A stretch of DNA of 64,000 bases, taken from Nitrospirota bacterium (GTDB lineage: Bacteria; Nitrospirota; Nitrospiria; Nitrospirales; Nitrospiraceae). The translations under genes were made by a program, and so were the position numbers. The stretch covers positions 62,001 through 126,000 of the forward strand of contig JBFLWP010000004.1 in assembly GCA_040757595.1 (NCBI GenBank), written 5' to 3'. This document shows positions 7,684-19,603 of the stretch, one piece after another. How positions within the stretch are numbered: position 1 is the first letter of the stretch; every line of letters begins with the position of its first letter. A model generated the notes under the pieces. It did not search any database, was not told the DNA's origin, and worked only from the letters and a program-made list of their open reading frames with translations.

Positions 7684-8844
7684 ATGTTTGAAGACCGACT
7701 CCAAGATCTGACCGAACGACACCTCCTGCGCCGGCTCAGGCTGGTCGAGTCGCCTCCCGGCCCGGAGGTCGTCGTGGACGGCCGCCCGGTCGTCCTCCTG
7801 GCGTCCAACGACTACCTGGGGTTGGCCACGCATCCGGCTCTGAAACAGGCGGCCGTCGCCGCGATCGACCGGTTCGGCGTCGGTTCCGGCGCGTCGCGGC
7901 TCGTCTCCGGAACCCTCCCGCCCCATCGGGAGCTGGAAGACGCGCTCGCGCGATTCAAGGGGACGGAGGCCGCGCTGACCTTCGGGTCCGGGTATCTGGC
8001 CAACGTGGGCCTCATCCCCGCGCTGATCGGCGCCGGCGGCCTGATCCTGGCCGACCGGCTCTGCCATGCGAGCCTCCTGGACGGCTGCCGGCTGAGCGGG
8101 GCCGACCGCCGGCGGTTCCGGCACAACGACCCGGATCACCTGGCCTCGCTCCTCGCCAAGCGCCCGGTCGGACGCGAGACCCTGATCGTCACCGAGGGGG
8201 TCTTCAGCATGGACGGAGACCTGGCCCCCCTTCCGGACCTGCTGGCTCTGGCGGAGCGGTACGAGGCGCGCCTCCTGGTGGATGACGCCCACGGGACCGG
8301 CGTCATGGGCCCCAACGGACGGGGAACGATAGAGCACTTCGGCTTGGAGTCCCGTCTCCCCTTTCACATGGGGACCCTGAGCAAGGCCTTGGGGACGAGC
8401 GGCGCTTACGTCGTCGGGCCGGCCGCGCTCGTCCAGTATCTGGTGAACACGGCCCGCTCCTTCATCTACACGACGGCCCCGCCGCCCGCCTGTGCGGCCG
8501 CGGCTCGGGCGGCGCTGGCGGTCTTGAGCGCCGAGCCGGAGCGGCGCACCAGGCTCTGGGACAACCGGAAACGGCTCCACGCGGGACTGACCGCCCTGGG
8601 CTTCCGTACGACCGACACGCAGAGCCCGATCATGCCGGTCCTGATCGGGGACGCCGAGCGGACCGTCGCCCTCGCCGACCGGCTGCTGCAATTGGGGGTC
8701 TACGCCCCGGCGATCCGCCCCCCCACGGTGCCCCAGGAGACCAGCCGCATCCGGACGACCGTCACTGCGGACCACCGGCCCGAACACATTGACCGGGCGC
8801 TGGCTGCCTTCCGTCAGGCAGGCAGCGAGCTGGGCCTGATCTAG
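7684..8844 (+). CDS. bioF: 8-amino-7-oxononanoate synthase
   Basis: PLP-dependent alpha-oxoamine synthase that condenses pimeloyl-ACP (or CoA) with alanine in biotin synthesis. The 386-aa length is typical. Motifs: SNDYLGLATHP near the start, SGASRLVSGTLPPHRELE, TFGSGYLANVGLI, DDAHGTGVMGPNGRG, and the PLP Lys in HMGTLSKALGTSGAYVVG. No other biotin gene is in the window, so the gene is isolated from its pathway. The closest alternatives are glycine C-acetyltransferase (Kbl) and serine palmitoyltransferase, which share the fold; the ALA/AON-type N-terminus favours BioF. Confidence 0.88.
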   Translation: MFEDRLQDLTERHLLRRLRLVESPPGPEVVVDGRPVVLLASNDYLGLATHPALKQAAVAAIDRFGVGSGASRLVSGTLPPHRELEDALARFKGTEAALTFGSGYLANVGLIPALIGAGGLILADRLCHASLLDGCRLSGADRRRFRHNDPDHLASLLAKRPVGRETLIVTEGVFSMDGDLAPLPDLLALAERYEARLLVDDAHGTGVMGPNGRGTIEHFGLESRLPFHMGTLSKALGTSGAYVVGPAALVQYLVNTARSFIYTTAPPPACAAAARAALAVLSAEPERRTRLWDNRKRLHAGLTALGFRTTDTQSPIMPVLIGDAERTVALADRLLQLGVYAPAIRPPTVPQETSRIRTTVTADHRPEHIDRALAAFRQAGSELGLI

Positions 8845-8848
8845 TCGC

Positions 8849-8880
8849 CGTTCCCGTCGCCTCCCGGAATCGTTTTTTCC
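8849..8880 (+). terminator. Weak intrinsic terminator after bioF
   Basis: A short imperfect hairpin (TTCCCG ... CCCGGAA) just after the bioF stop is followed by a run of six T (8873-8878). The stem is only 4-6 bp. Confidence 0.35.
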
Positions 8881-8881
8881 G

Positions 8882-8910
8882 TTCACTTGCCCGGGCAGTA
8901 TTGGTATAGT
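8882..8910 (+). promoter_or_regulatory. Possible promoter of the pilT pair
   Basis: TTCACT (8882-8887), 17 nt, TATAGT (8905-8910). The -10 is good and the -35 has four of six consensus bases. About 85 nt of leader precede pilT. Confidence 0.45.
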
Positions 8911-9002
8911 TTCATCCACCGAACTCATGGCCCGCGCCCCGGGCGGCCCCTCTCCTATTTCCCCCGGGCGGTCCGGCCGAGCCTGGCGCAGCAGGAGGTT
9001 AT

Positions 9003-10067
9003 ATGGACATTACGCAGCTCCTCACCTTCGGCGTCGAACAGGGCGCCTCGGACTGCCACCTCAGCTCGGGCGAGCCGCCCATGTTGCGCATCCACGGAGA
9101 CCTGAAGAAGCTGGACCATCCCCCCCTCTCCAAAGAGGAAGTCCACGACATGGTCTTCGACATGATGAACGACCTCCAGCGGAAGATCTTCCAGGAGCAC
9201 CACGAGTGCGACTTCTCGTTCGAGATGGGCGAGATCGCGCGCTTCCGGGTCAACGTGTTCATGCAGCGGCGCGGCGAGGCGGCGGTCTTCCGGACCATCC
9301 CGACCAAGATCCTGGCCCTGGAGCAGCTCGGCATGCCACCGATCCTGCGGCAGCTCTGCGAGAAGGAGAAGGGCCTGATCCTCGTGACCGGCCCGACCGG
9401 CTCGGGCAAGTCCACGACTCTGGCCGCCATGCTCGACTTCCTGAACGACACCTTCGAAGGCCACATCCTCACGATCGAGGACCCGATCGAGTTCGTGCAC
9501 AAGTCCAAGAAGTGCCTGGTCAACCAGCGGGAGCTGGGCCCGCACACCCATTCGTTCGCCAACGCGTTGAAGTCCGCACTGCGCGAGGACCCGGACATCA
9601 TCCTGGTCGGCGAGATGCGCGACCTGGAGACGATCCAACTGGCCCTGACGGCCGCCGAAACCGGCCACCTGGTCTTCGGCACCCTGCACACCTCCAGCGC
9701 GCCCAAGACCGTGGACCGGGTCATCGACGTGTTCCCGCCGAACCAGCAGGCCCAGGTCCGCGCGCAGTTCGCCGAGTCCATCGAGGGGGTCATCACCCAG
9801 ACCCTGCTCAAGAAAAAGGGCGGCGGGCGGTGCGCGGCGCTGGAGATCATGGTCGGCACGACGGCCGTGCGGAACCTGATCCGCGAGGCCAAGCTCCATC
9901 AGATTCCGGGCATCATGCAGGCCAGCAAGAAGGACGGGATGCAGACCATGGACATGGCCCTGGTGGACTTGGTCACCAAGGGGCTCGTGACCAAGGCGGA
10001 AGCCCAGGCCCGGAGCATGAACCCCAACCTGTTCGGCGGCGTGGCCGGGGCCGGCGGCGCCGCGTGA
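9003..10067 (+). CDS. pilT: Type IV pilus retraction ATPase PilT
   Basis: Hexameric cytoplasmic ATPase that powers type IV pilus retraction. The 354-aa product has the PilT N-terminal PAS-like domain (ASDCHLSSGEPPMLRIHG), Walker A GPTGSGKST, the Asp box HILTIEDPIEFVH, Walker B REDPDIILVGEMRDLETI, and the His box TGHLVFGTLHTSSAPKTVDR. AGGAGG lies 5-6 nt before the ATG. It is followed 30 nt later by a second PilT-type ATPase. No pilin or pilus assembly gene is nearby, so the pair acts with pilus genes elsewhere. Confidence 0.95.
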   Translation: MDITQLLTFGVEQGASDCHLSSGEPPMLRIHGDLKKLDHPPLSKEEVHDMVFDMMNDLQRKIFQEHHECDFSFEMGEIARFRVNVFMQRRGEAAVFRTIPTKILALEQLGMPPILRQLCEKEKGLILVTGPTGSGKSTTLAAMLDFLNDTFEGHILTIEDPIEFVHKSKKCLVNQRELGPHTHSFANALKSALREDPDIILVGEMRDLETIQLALTAAETGHLVFGTLHTSSAPKTVDRVIDVFPPNQQAQVRAQFAESIEGVITQTLLKKKGGGRCAALEIMVGTTAVRNLIREAKLHQIPGIMQASKKDGMQTMDMALVDLVTKGLVTKAEAQARSMNPNLFGGVAGAGGAA

Positions 10068-10097
10068 TGTCCGGGTCGGCTCGATGAGGTCGTCGTC

Positions 10098-11273
10098 ATG
10101 ATCGACATCCACGAGGTTCTGAAGGTGGTGGTGGAGAAGGACGCGTCGGACGTGTACCTCACCGTGGAGTTGCCGCCGATGTACCGCATCCAGGGCGTGA
10201 CCCAGCCGGTCGGCACCCAGCCGCTCACGAACGAGGAGCTCGAAGCCCTGGCCCAGAGCGTGATGCGGGACAAGCAGAAGAAGGAGTTCGAGCAGACGAA
10301 CGAGATGAACCTGGCGCTCTACTATCCCGACCTGGGCCGCTTCCGCGTGAACATCTTCCGCCAGCGCGGAAACGTCGGGTTCGTCATCCGGCAGATCAAG
10401 GTCGAGATCGTCCCGATCGACAAGCTGGGGCTGCCCCCCATCATCAAGGACATCGCGATGACCAAGCGGGGCCTCGTCCTCTTCGTCGGCGCGACGGGCT
10501 CCGGCAAGTCCACCTCGCTGGCCGCCATGATCGACCACCGGAACGCGAACTCGCCCGGCCACATCATCACGGTCGAGGACCCCATCGAGTTCGTGCACCG
10601 GCACAAGAAGTCGGTCGTCACCCAGCGGGAGGTCGGGTTCGACACCCTGTCGTTCCAGGCCGCGCTGAAAAACACCCTGCGGCAGGCGCCGGACGTGATC
10701 CTCATCGGCGAGATCCGCGACACCGAGACGATGGAGGCCGGGATCGCCTTCGCCGAGACCGGGCACCTCTGCCTGGGCACCCTCCACGCGAACAACGCCA
10801 ACCAGGCCATCGAGCGGATCATGAACTTCTTCCCCTCGGAGCGCCACGCCCAGATCTACCTGCAGCTCTCGATGAACCTGCGGGCCATCATCTCCCAGCG
10901 GCTCGTTCCGGGCGTGGACGGCAAGCGGGTGGCGGCCCTGGAGATCCTCATGGATACCCCGCGGGTCAAGGACCTGATCAAGAAGGGGGAGACGGACAAT
11001 CTCAAGGAAGCGATGGAACAGGGGATCCAGGAGGGCTGCCAGACCTTCGACCAGGTCCTCTTCACCCTCTACCGGGACGGCAAGATCACCCTGGACCAGG
11101 CCTTGATCAACGCCGACAGCGCCAACAACCTGCGCCTGAAGATCAAGCTCGCCGGATTGAAGACCGACGAGACGCCCGGCGGCAAGATCGAGCCGGAGAG
11201 GCAGCAGGAGAAGCCCAAGGGCTTCCAGATCCAGGGCTTGCCGCCGGGCGGCGGCACCTTCCGCAAGCTCTGA
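10098..11273 (+). CDS. pilU: PilT/PilU-family pilus retraction ATPase
   Basis: A second secretion ATPase of the PilT class (391 aa), in tandem with pilT. Motifs: ASDVYLTVELPPMYRIQG, Walker A GATGSGKST, HIITVEDPIEFVHRH, Walker B RQAPDVILIGEIRDTETM, and GHLCLGTLHANNANQAIER. Tandem pilT-pilU pairs are common, and PilU usually acts as a PilT-dependent accessory motor. The C-terminal Lys/Glu/Gly-rich tail (about 365-391) is typical of PilU. Assignment as PilU rather than a second PilT rests on order and the tail, so the symbol is less certain than the family. Confidence 0.82.
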   Translation: MIDIHEVLKVVVEKDASDVYLTVELPPMYRIQGVTQPVGTQPLTNEELEALAQSVMRDKQKKEFEQTNEMNLALYYPDLGRFRVNIFRQRGNVGFVIRQIKVEIVPIDKLGLPPIIKDIAMTKRGLVLFVGATGSGKSTSLAAMIDHRNANSPGHIITVEDPIEFVHRHKKSVVTQREVGFDTLSFQAALKNTLRQAPDVILIGEIRDTETMEAGIAFAETGHLCLGTLHANNANQAIERIMNFFPSERHAQIYLQLSMNLRAIISQRLVPGVDGKRVAALEILMDTPRVKDLIKKGETDNLKEAMEQGIQEGCQTFDQVLFTLYRDGKITLDQALINADSANNLRLKIKLAGLKTDETPGGKIEPERQQEKPKGFQIQGLPPGGGTFRKL

Positions 11274-11310
11274 CCCCTCTCCCCTCGCCTCGCGCCTAGC
11301 GCCCCTCGCC
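11274..11310. repeat. Half element: right-arm words only (CCTCGCCTCGCGCC)
   Basis: A pyrimidine-rich run of the type that forms the right arm of the other elements, with no matching left arm. It spans the gap between the pilU stop and the cytochrome c stop and encodes the last residues of the cytochrome (PGEGR). Confidence 0.55.
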
Positions 11311-11886
11311 GGGTTGCGGCGCATCTTCGGTCAATGATTCCAGGTAGGCTGCGACCTGGTCCAGCGCCGTCGCGCTGAGCTTCTGCCCGTACCAGGCGGG
11401 CATCGTCCGGTCCGGATAGCCGGGCACCACGTAGGCGCTCGGCTCCACGACCGACTCGACGATGTAGTCCCGCACCGTCTTGGCTTTCCCCCGATAGGAC
11501 GGATCGGCCAGCCGCTGCCGGCCCGTCGTGCCGAGCGTGAGCGGGGGCCCGACCCGGCCGTCGGCTCCCTTGATGCCGGGAATCGTGTGACAGACCGGGC
11601 AGCCGGCCTTGACGAAGAGCTGGTCGAGCGGCTCCTCGCCGGTGACCAGCGGCACCATGGCCTGGGTCAGTTGGGGAAGGCCCCGCGCCGTCTTGGGGAT
11701 CTCCGTCGGCCGTTGCGGCTTCTTTGCCGACGTCGTCAGTTCTCGAAAGGACCAGAGGGCCGTCAACAGCACGACCCCGACCACGAGGAACACCAGGGCC
11801 GTCTGGTTGGAACGGTCCTCCCCATCCTTCTTTGAGACCGGTCCGGACGGTTGCCGGTCCTCGTGCCGGTCGGACTGTTCGCCCAA
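11296..11886 (-). CDS. Membrane-anchored mono-haem cytochrome c
   Basis: A 196-aa protein with a charged N-terminus, one membrane anchor (ALVFLVVGVVLLTALWSF, about 30-48) and one periplasmic class I cytochrome domain. The haem site is CPVCH near residue 95, and a plausible sixth ligand is the Met in YPDRTMPAWYGQ. It probably carries electrons at the membrane surface; the partner is unknown. The start is TTG at 11886, supported by AGGAG 6 nt upstream and a phase that gives a normal anchor. The C-terminus (PQPGEGR) lies in a half repeat element. Confidence 0.88.
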   Translation of the reverse strand: MGEQSDRHEDRQPSGPVSKKDGEDRSNQTALVFLVVGVVLLTALWSFRELTTSAKKPQRPTEIPKTARGLPQLTQAMVPLVTGEEPLDQLFVKAGCPVCHTIPGIKGADGRVGPPLTLGTTGRQRLADPSYRGKAKTVRDYIVESVVEPSAYVVPGYPDRTMPAWYGQKLSATALDQVAAYLESLTEDAPQPGEGR

Positions 11887-11934
11887 TGACTTCTCCTTCT
11901 TCTCGACGAGAGGGGATCGGACGGAGGGATCCGG

Positions 11935-12468
11935 CTAAGAGGCCCACTTGATCGTACAGCCGATGGCGTAGGTCGTCGGCTCGGCCGGCTCGGCCCCTTC
12001 GAGCAGGGCGTCGAGGGCCTCGCGCAGATAGTGGCGCGTCACGGCCCGGGGATTCTGCCAATTGTCGTCGATCTTGCCGGTGTAGGCGAGCCGGCGCCGG
12101 CGGTCAAACACGAAGAGCTGCGGCGTGTGGGTGGCGCCGTACGCTCGCGCGACCTCCTGCGAGGCGTCCCGCAGGTAGGGGAAGTTGAACCCCTTCGCCT
12201 TCGCGCGCGCGATCATCTCCGGGAAGCCGTCTTCGGGATAGCCCACGTCGTCGTTCGAGTTGACGGCGACCAGTTGCACCCCGCGCGCCGCATAGTCCCG
12301 CTGGATCGCCACCAGCCGGTCTTCGTACGCCTGGACGTAGGGACAATGGTTGCACGAGAAGATCACGACGAGGACCGGCTTGTCGGCGAAGCCGGCCAGG
12401 CTGGCCGTCCGCCCGTCCACGCCGGAGAGTGAAAAGTCCGGCGCCGGATCACCGATGTGGAGCGGCAT
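11935..12468 (-). CDS. Thioredoxin-like redoxin (AhpC/TSA family)
   Basis: 177-aa thioredoxin-fold protein. The start MPLHIGDPAPDFSLSGVDGR is the usual beginning of the redoxin family, and the active site is CNHC in VVIFSCNHCPYVQAYEDR. It lacks a signal peptide, so it is probably cytoplasmic. ATHTPQLFVFDRRRRLAYTGKIDDNW gives the cis-Pro loop. Proteins of this subfamily are usually annotated as thioredoxin family or peroxiredoxin-like; the CxxC argues for a disulfide reductase role. The ATG at 12468 was chosen because the upstream 30 codons of open frame run through a repeat element. Confidence 0.83.
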   Translation of the reverse strand: MPLHIGDPAPDFSLSGVDGRTASLAGFADKPVLVVIFSCNHCPYVQAYEDRLVAIQRDYAARGVQLVAVNSNDDVGYPEDGFPEMIARAKAKGFNFPYLRDASQEVARAYGATHTPQLFVFDRRRRLAYTGKIDDNWQNPRAVTRHYLREALDALLEGAEPAEPTTYAIGCTIKWAS

Positions 12469-12482
12469 GGGAGATCCAAGAG

Positions 12483-12567
12483 CAAATGGCTGATGGCTGA
12501 TGGCCAATGGTTGGGCCCCTCTTCTTGTCCTGATTCTCAGGCGTGTGCCATACGCCATTCGCCATAG
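12483..12567. repeat. Quasi-palindromic word-repeat element, word GGCTGATGG
   Basis: Left arm (12485-12510): AATGGC TGATGGC TGATGGC CAATGG. Right arm (12547-12566): GCCATACGCCATTCGCCAT. The loop is about 36 nt. The element lies between the redoxin start and the stop of the next gene. Confidence 0.75.
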
Positions 12568-12576
12568 GCTCTTATC

Positions 12577-13440
12577 CTACTTCGGCACGTCCATCGCGCA
12601 GCGGAACCCGATGGTCCGGTCCTGAAAGTCCGGCTCCGCGGAAAACCGGGCCGTGACGCGGATGTTGCGCGGGGGGTCGTTCCAGCTTCCCCCGCGGAAG
12701 ACCTTGCGCTCGCCGCTCGGAGGCCCGGTCGGGTTCTCCTTGGGGCTCTTCTGGTAATACTCGCGGTCGTACCAGTCCGCCACCCACTCGGCCGCGTTGC
12801 CGGCCATGTGATAGAGCCCGTAGGGGCTCTTCCCGCCGGTCTTCAACCCGTGCCGGATGCTCATCCCCTCCACGCCGCCGGTGACCGCCACGAGTGTGAT
12901 CGCGTCGCTGACCCAGGCCCCCCGGTTGTAGTCCGCGATGTCCACGAACGGCTGCATGTCCCCCCAGGGATAGCGTCGGCCGTCCGTCCCCCTGGCCCCC
13001 TTCTCCCACTCGGCCTCCGTCGGCAGACGCTTGCCGGCCCATTTGCAGTAGGCCTCCGCATCCGTCCAGCTTACCCCCACCACCGGACGGTCCCCGGCCG
13101 ACGCCAGCGCGTCGTCGTCCCAGGTCGGCGGGAGGGGGTGGCCCGACTCCTTGGAGAATTTCGCGAACCGGGCGATGGTGACCTCGTACTGGTCGATATA
13201 GTAGGGCTTCAGAAGCACCTTGTGCTCCGGCGCCTCGTTGTGGCTCCCCTGGTGCCAATCCATGCCCACGTTGTTCGTGCCCATGATGAACTCGCCCTCG
13301 GGGATCTGGACCATCGGGGCCTCGTCCTTCCCCATCGGCTTGGCCGCCGGCCCCTGGCCGTTCGGCGGCTCGCCGGCCCCCATGATCAGAAGAGCGGTCA
13401 GCAGCAATGCAGCTCCTTGCCCCAGTTGCGTTCGCGTCAT
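12577..13440 (-). CDS. Exported FGE-sulfatase (SUMF1) domain protein
   Basis: A 287-aa protein with a signal peptide (LGQGAALLLTALLIMGAGEP) and one formylglycine-generating-enzyme fold domain. Family signatures: MVQIPEGEFIMGTN, PYYIDQYEVTIARFAKF, RPVVGVSWTDAEAYCKWAGKRLPTEAEWE, YPWGD, GNAAEWVADWYD, and FRGGSWNDPPRNIR leading to IGFRCAMD. True FGEs need two active-site cysteines in the C-terminal part; only one candidate (GFRCAM) is visible here, so it is probably not a sulfatase activator. Such domains also occur in nitrite-reductase accessory (NirV-like) proteins. AGAGGGG precedes the ATG. Function is unassigned. Confidence 0.85.
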   Translation of the reverse strand: MTRTQLGQGAALLLTALLIMGAGEPPNGQGPAAKPMGKDEAPMVQIPEGEFIMGTNNVGMDWHQGSHNEAPEHKVLLKPYYIDQYEVTIARFAKFSKESGHPLPPTWDDDALASAGDRPVVGVSWTDAEAYCKWAGKRLPTEAEWEKGARGTDGRRYPWGDMQPFVDIADYNRGAWVSDAITLVAVTGGVEGMSIRHGLKTGGKSPYGLYHMAGNAAEWVADWYDREYYQKSPKENPTGPPSGERKVFRGGSWNDPPRNIRVTARFSAEPDFQDRTIGFRCAMDVPK

Positions 13441-13667
13441 GGTGTCCCCTCTGGATTCGGATCTCTAAGGACAGACCCCAGCATGGTTCATCCACGCGGC
13501 TTGGGAGGGAGCATGGGCGGAAGAGGGCGGCACGGAAGAAGAACGAAAGAGATTACGAACAGACCAGATTGACGTGCCTGAACCCCCGCCTCCCATCGTC
13601 CCCCCGCATCAACCTCGGGAGCAGCCGCCATCGGCCGGGAGGTAACCCAAACGGGATTCGGAAATGG

Positions 13668-13745
13668 TGGCGTCCCCAACGGGATTTGAACCCGTGTTGC
13701 CGGCTTGAAAGGCCGGCGTCCTAGGCCAGGCTAGACGATGGGGAC
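13668..13745 (-). tRNA. tRNA-Glu (anticodon UUC)
   Basis: 78 nt on the minus strand. The acceptor pair is GTCCCCA with TGGGGAC, the discriminator is G, and CCA is encoded. The anticodon arm is GCCGGC-CTTTCAA-GCCGGC, giving anticodon TTC. The T arm contains GGGTTCAAATCCC. The flanks (13441-13667 and 13746-14048) contain no gene I can support. Confidence 0.95.
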
Positions 13746-14048
13746 GGTTCCCTGCTCAGTCTTTCAGCGACCGCGCCGCGTCCGCGCGAGCAGGCAAGGC
13801 GCGGCGCCGTCCGATGCCGGTCTTACGAACGATCGGGCCGTAGCCCTTCGCTCCGAAAATCAGGAGGCGGACGGGCAATTCACTCGAAGTCCAGGAAAAC
13901 GCGCGGGATTCTAGCAGATGCCGTCCGGTGAGTCAAACCTTGGGCAGGCGGCTTGCTCCGTGAGCGGGCATCTGGCACCATGTCCTCCCGATCCATCGCC
14001 GATCCTGGTTCACGAAGGTCGCCGGCCGTTCTTCAAAAGGAGTTGCCC
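13746..14048. other. Non-coding gap upstream of tRNA-Glu and ttcA remnant
   Basis: About 300 nt with no supported gene. Only low-complexity overlapping frames are present. AAGGAG at about 14038-14043 is the ribosome-binding site of the former ttcA gene. Confidence 0.5.
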
Positions 14049-14603
14049 ATGCCCGCCACGGACCACGTACTGGCTGCGAGACGAGACCCGGCCAAGAAAC
14101 AGAAAAAACTCCCCGAGGAGACAAAAAACTGCCGACCCGCCTCTGCCGGCGGTCGGCGAGGCCATCGCCGACTTTGCCATGATCGAGGAGAGCGACCGGG
14201 TCATGGTCTGCCTCTCGGGCGGCAAGGACAGTTACGGCCGGGCGGTCAACCTGGATCAGAAACAGCCGGGCTTCCCCGCCCGGGTCCTGCCAGACTACCT
14301 GACGCGGCGCGGCACGTCGTGATCCGCCCCCTGGCCTATGTGAAGGAGGAGGACCTGGCGCGCTATGCGGAGCTGCGGCGGTTCCCGATCATCCCCTGCG
14401 ACCTCTGCGGCTCGCAGGAGAACCTCAAGCGCAAGGAGGTCAAGGCCCTGCTGCGCGAGTGGGAGCGGCGGTTCCCGGGGAGCGTCGAGAACGTCTTCCG
14501 GGCCATGACCGACGTGGTCCCCTCCCACCTGATGGACCGGACCCTGTTCGACTTCGCGTCCCTGCGCGCGACCGGCCAAGCCGACGATGGCCCCCTCCGC
14601 TGA
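14049..14603 (+). pseudogene. ttcA: ttcA remnant (tRNA 2-thiocytidine synthase) with two internal deletions and frameshifts
   Basis: TtcA is an ATP-pyrophosphatase that makes 2-thiocytidine at tRNA position 32. Pieces survive in order but in different frames: an N-terminal start after AAGGAG ([20 protein letters not shown]), then [29 protein letters not shown] with the PP-loop, then [20 protein letters not shown]. The next piece, in a new frame, is [41 protein letters not shown] and [14 protein letters not shown]. Between KDSYG and AVNLDQ about 20 residues are missing. Between LPDYL and HVVIRP the part carrying the two Fe-S cysteines and the HHRDD motif is gone. At least one more frame slip lies near 14150. 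The gene cannot make an active enzyme. Confidence 0.88.
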
Positions 14604-15021
14604 GCAAGACGGAGCGCCTCGGTCCAGACAGCCCCTGCTGGCGATCAGCCTGATCGTCGCCGTCATGTTGATCCTGCCCGCCTTCCTCTATTCGATCGCG
14701 CCGGAAGAGCCGCTCAAAACAGGGGTGGTGGTCTTCTCGAACGGACGGCACCGGGTGGCCCTCGCCGAGCCGGCCCGCTACCAACGACTGGGTTACGAGA
14801 CCGCCTGCGTGCTGGAGCCGCACGACCAGTTGCTGATCGTCCAGGGGCTGGGACAGCGGCCGGACGGGACACTCCTCGTCCAAGCCGACGCGAAGAAGAA
14901 GCCCGAATTCCCCTTCTGTCCCCCGCAGGCCGAGGTCGTGGTCAAATCCCACCAGGTGGCGCAGAAGGAGAGCCTGTGGAGCCGGGTCAGGCTCGGACTG
15001 GCCGGCCTCTTCTCTCGGTAG
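14587..15021 (+). CDS. Hypothetical single-pass membrane protein
   Basis: 144 aa, not recognised. It has a hydrophobic segment near the N-terminus ([22 protein letters not shown], about 17-38) and a soluble domain ([32 protein letters not shown]) with two cysteines (CVLEP, FCPPQ) and a basic C-terminus. The ATG at 14587 overlaps the end of the ttcA remnant by 17 nt, so it was probably translated in the same operon. Loss of ttcA may leave it dependent on the same promoter. Confidence 0.6.
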   Translation: MAPSAEQDGAPRSRQPLLAISLIVAVMLILPAFLYSIAPEEPLKTGVVVFSNGRHRVALAEPARYQRLGYETACVLEPHDQLLIVQGLGQRPDGTLLVQADAKKKPEFPFCPPQAEVVVKSHQVAQKESLWSRVRLGLAGLFSR

Positions 15022-15022
15022 G

Positions 15023-15583
15023 TCAGCCCTTCAACTTTTGGGAGAAGAGCTTGCGGAACTTGGCGACCTTGGGAGAGACCACGTAGGCACAGTAGGGCTG
15101 GGCCGGATTGCGGGCGAAATAGTCCTGGTGATAGTCCTCGGCCCTGTAGAAGGTCCCGGCCGGGACCACTTCCGTCACGATGGGCTTGTCGAAGACCCGC
15201 TCCCTCGCGAGCGACGCGATCACCTCCGTCGCCGCGTCCTTCTGTTCCGGCGAGTGGAAGAAAATCGCCGACCGGTACTGGGTGCCCACGTCGTTCCCCT
15301 GTCGGTTCAACTGCGTCGGATCGTGGATCGCGAAGAAGACCTCGAGCAGCTCCCTGTAGGAGACGACCTTGGGATCATAGACGATCCGCACCGCCTCGGC
15401 ATGGCCGGTCCGGCCCATGCAGACCTGCTCGTACGTCGGGTTGGCGATCTGCCCGCCGATGTAGCCGGAGGCCACCGACTCCACCCCGCGCATCCGGACG
15501 TACACCGCCTCCAGACACCAGAAGCACCCGCCGGCCAGCGTGGCGATCTCCTTCCCTGACGGAGCCGCTTGCGCATCAGACAT
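15023..15583 (-). CDS. msrA: Peptide methionine sulfoxide reductase A
   Basis: Reduces methionine-S-sulfoxide in proteins and in free form. 186 aa from the ATG at 15583 (GAGGG upstream). The active-site motif GCFWCLEAVY with catalytic Cys is near residue 20. VASGYIGGQIANPTYEQVCMGRTGHAEAV and FFAIHDPTQLNRQGNDVGTQYRSAIF are diagnostic, and the C-terminal half has FYRAEDYHQDYFARNP. The frame extends upstream to 15703, but that part is not conserved. No MsrB domain is fused. Tail-to-tail with the hypothetical gene at 15021. Confidence 0.95.
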   Translation of the reverse strand: MSDAQAAPSGKEIATLAGGCFWCLEAVYVRMRGVESVASGYIGGQIANPTYEQVCMGRTGHAEAVRIVYDPKVVSYRELLEVFFAIHDPTQLNRQGNDVGTQYRSAIFFHSPEQKDAATEVIASLARERVFDKPIVTEVVPAGTFYRAEDYHQDYFARNPAQPYCAYVVSPKVAKFRKLFSQKLKG

Positions 15584-15894
15584 GGGGTTGCCCTCAGAAC
15601 GTTGGATTATAGAGAAGGGATGAAGGGAATGGAAGGCAATCCCCGCAGCGGGCCTGCTCACTACGGCCAAAAGGCGAGAAACCGATGGTTGCACGCATAG
15701 CATTCGAAAGGACGGAAAAAGAACAAGCGGAACAGTTGCTCATCGGGCCGGCATCGCATCCGGAGTCCATAGCGATACCGGCAGACCGGGCAGCGAGCGG
15801 TCAACAGGGATATGAGCTTATTCAGCATCAGTCCTCATCCTCCTGGTTCGTCAATATCCTTTGCGCGCGGCAAAGGAAAGGCTGAAGCCGAGGT
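15584..15894. other. Intergenic region between msrA and the kinase block
   Basis: No gene supported. A 66-aa frame on the plus strand (15685-15885) has no recognisable features. The only clear structure is the hairpin at 15858-15876. Confidence 0.5.
15858..15876 (-). terminator. Hairpin 19 nt after the kinase stop codon
   Basis: Perfect 7-bp stem CCTTTGC / GCAAAGG with loop GCGCG. There is no T-run on the minus-strand exit side, so it is a weak candidate for ending the signalling operon. Confidence 0.35.
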
Positions 15895-19593
<3,699 letters not shown>

Positions 19594-19603
19594 GGCAGAC
19601 TCC

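Noticed and set aside
12577-13440. Sulfatase-activating FGE
   Set aside because: Only one candidate active-site Cys is visible and there is no sulfatase gene in the window.
13918-14322. 134-codon frame with SGGKDS
   Set aside because: Not a separate gene; its C-terminal half is one surviving frame of the ttcA remnant.
15685-15885. 66-codon plus-strand frame between msrA and the kinase block
   Set aside because: No ribosome-binding site, domain or hydrophobic pattern supports it.
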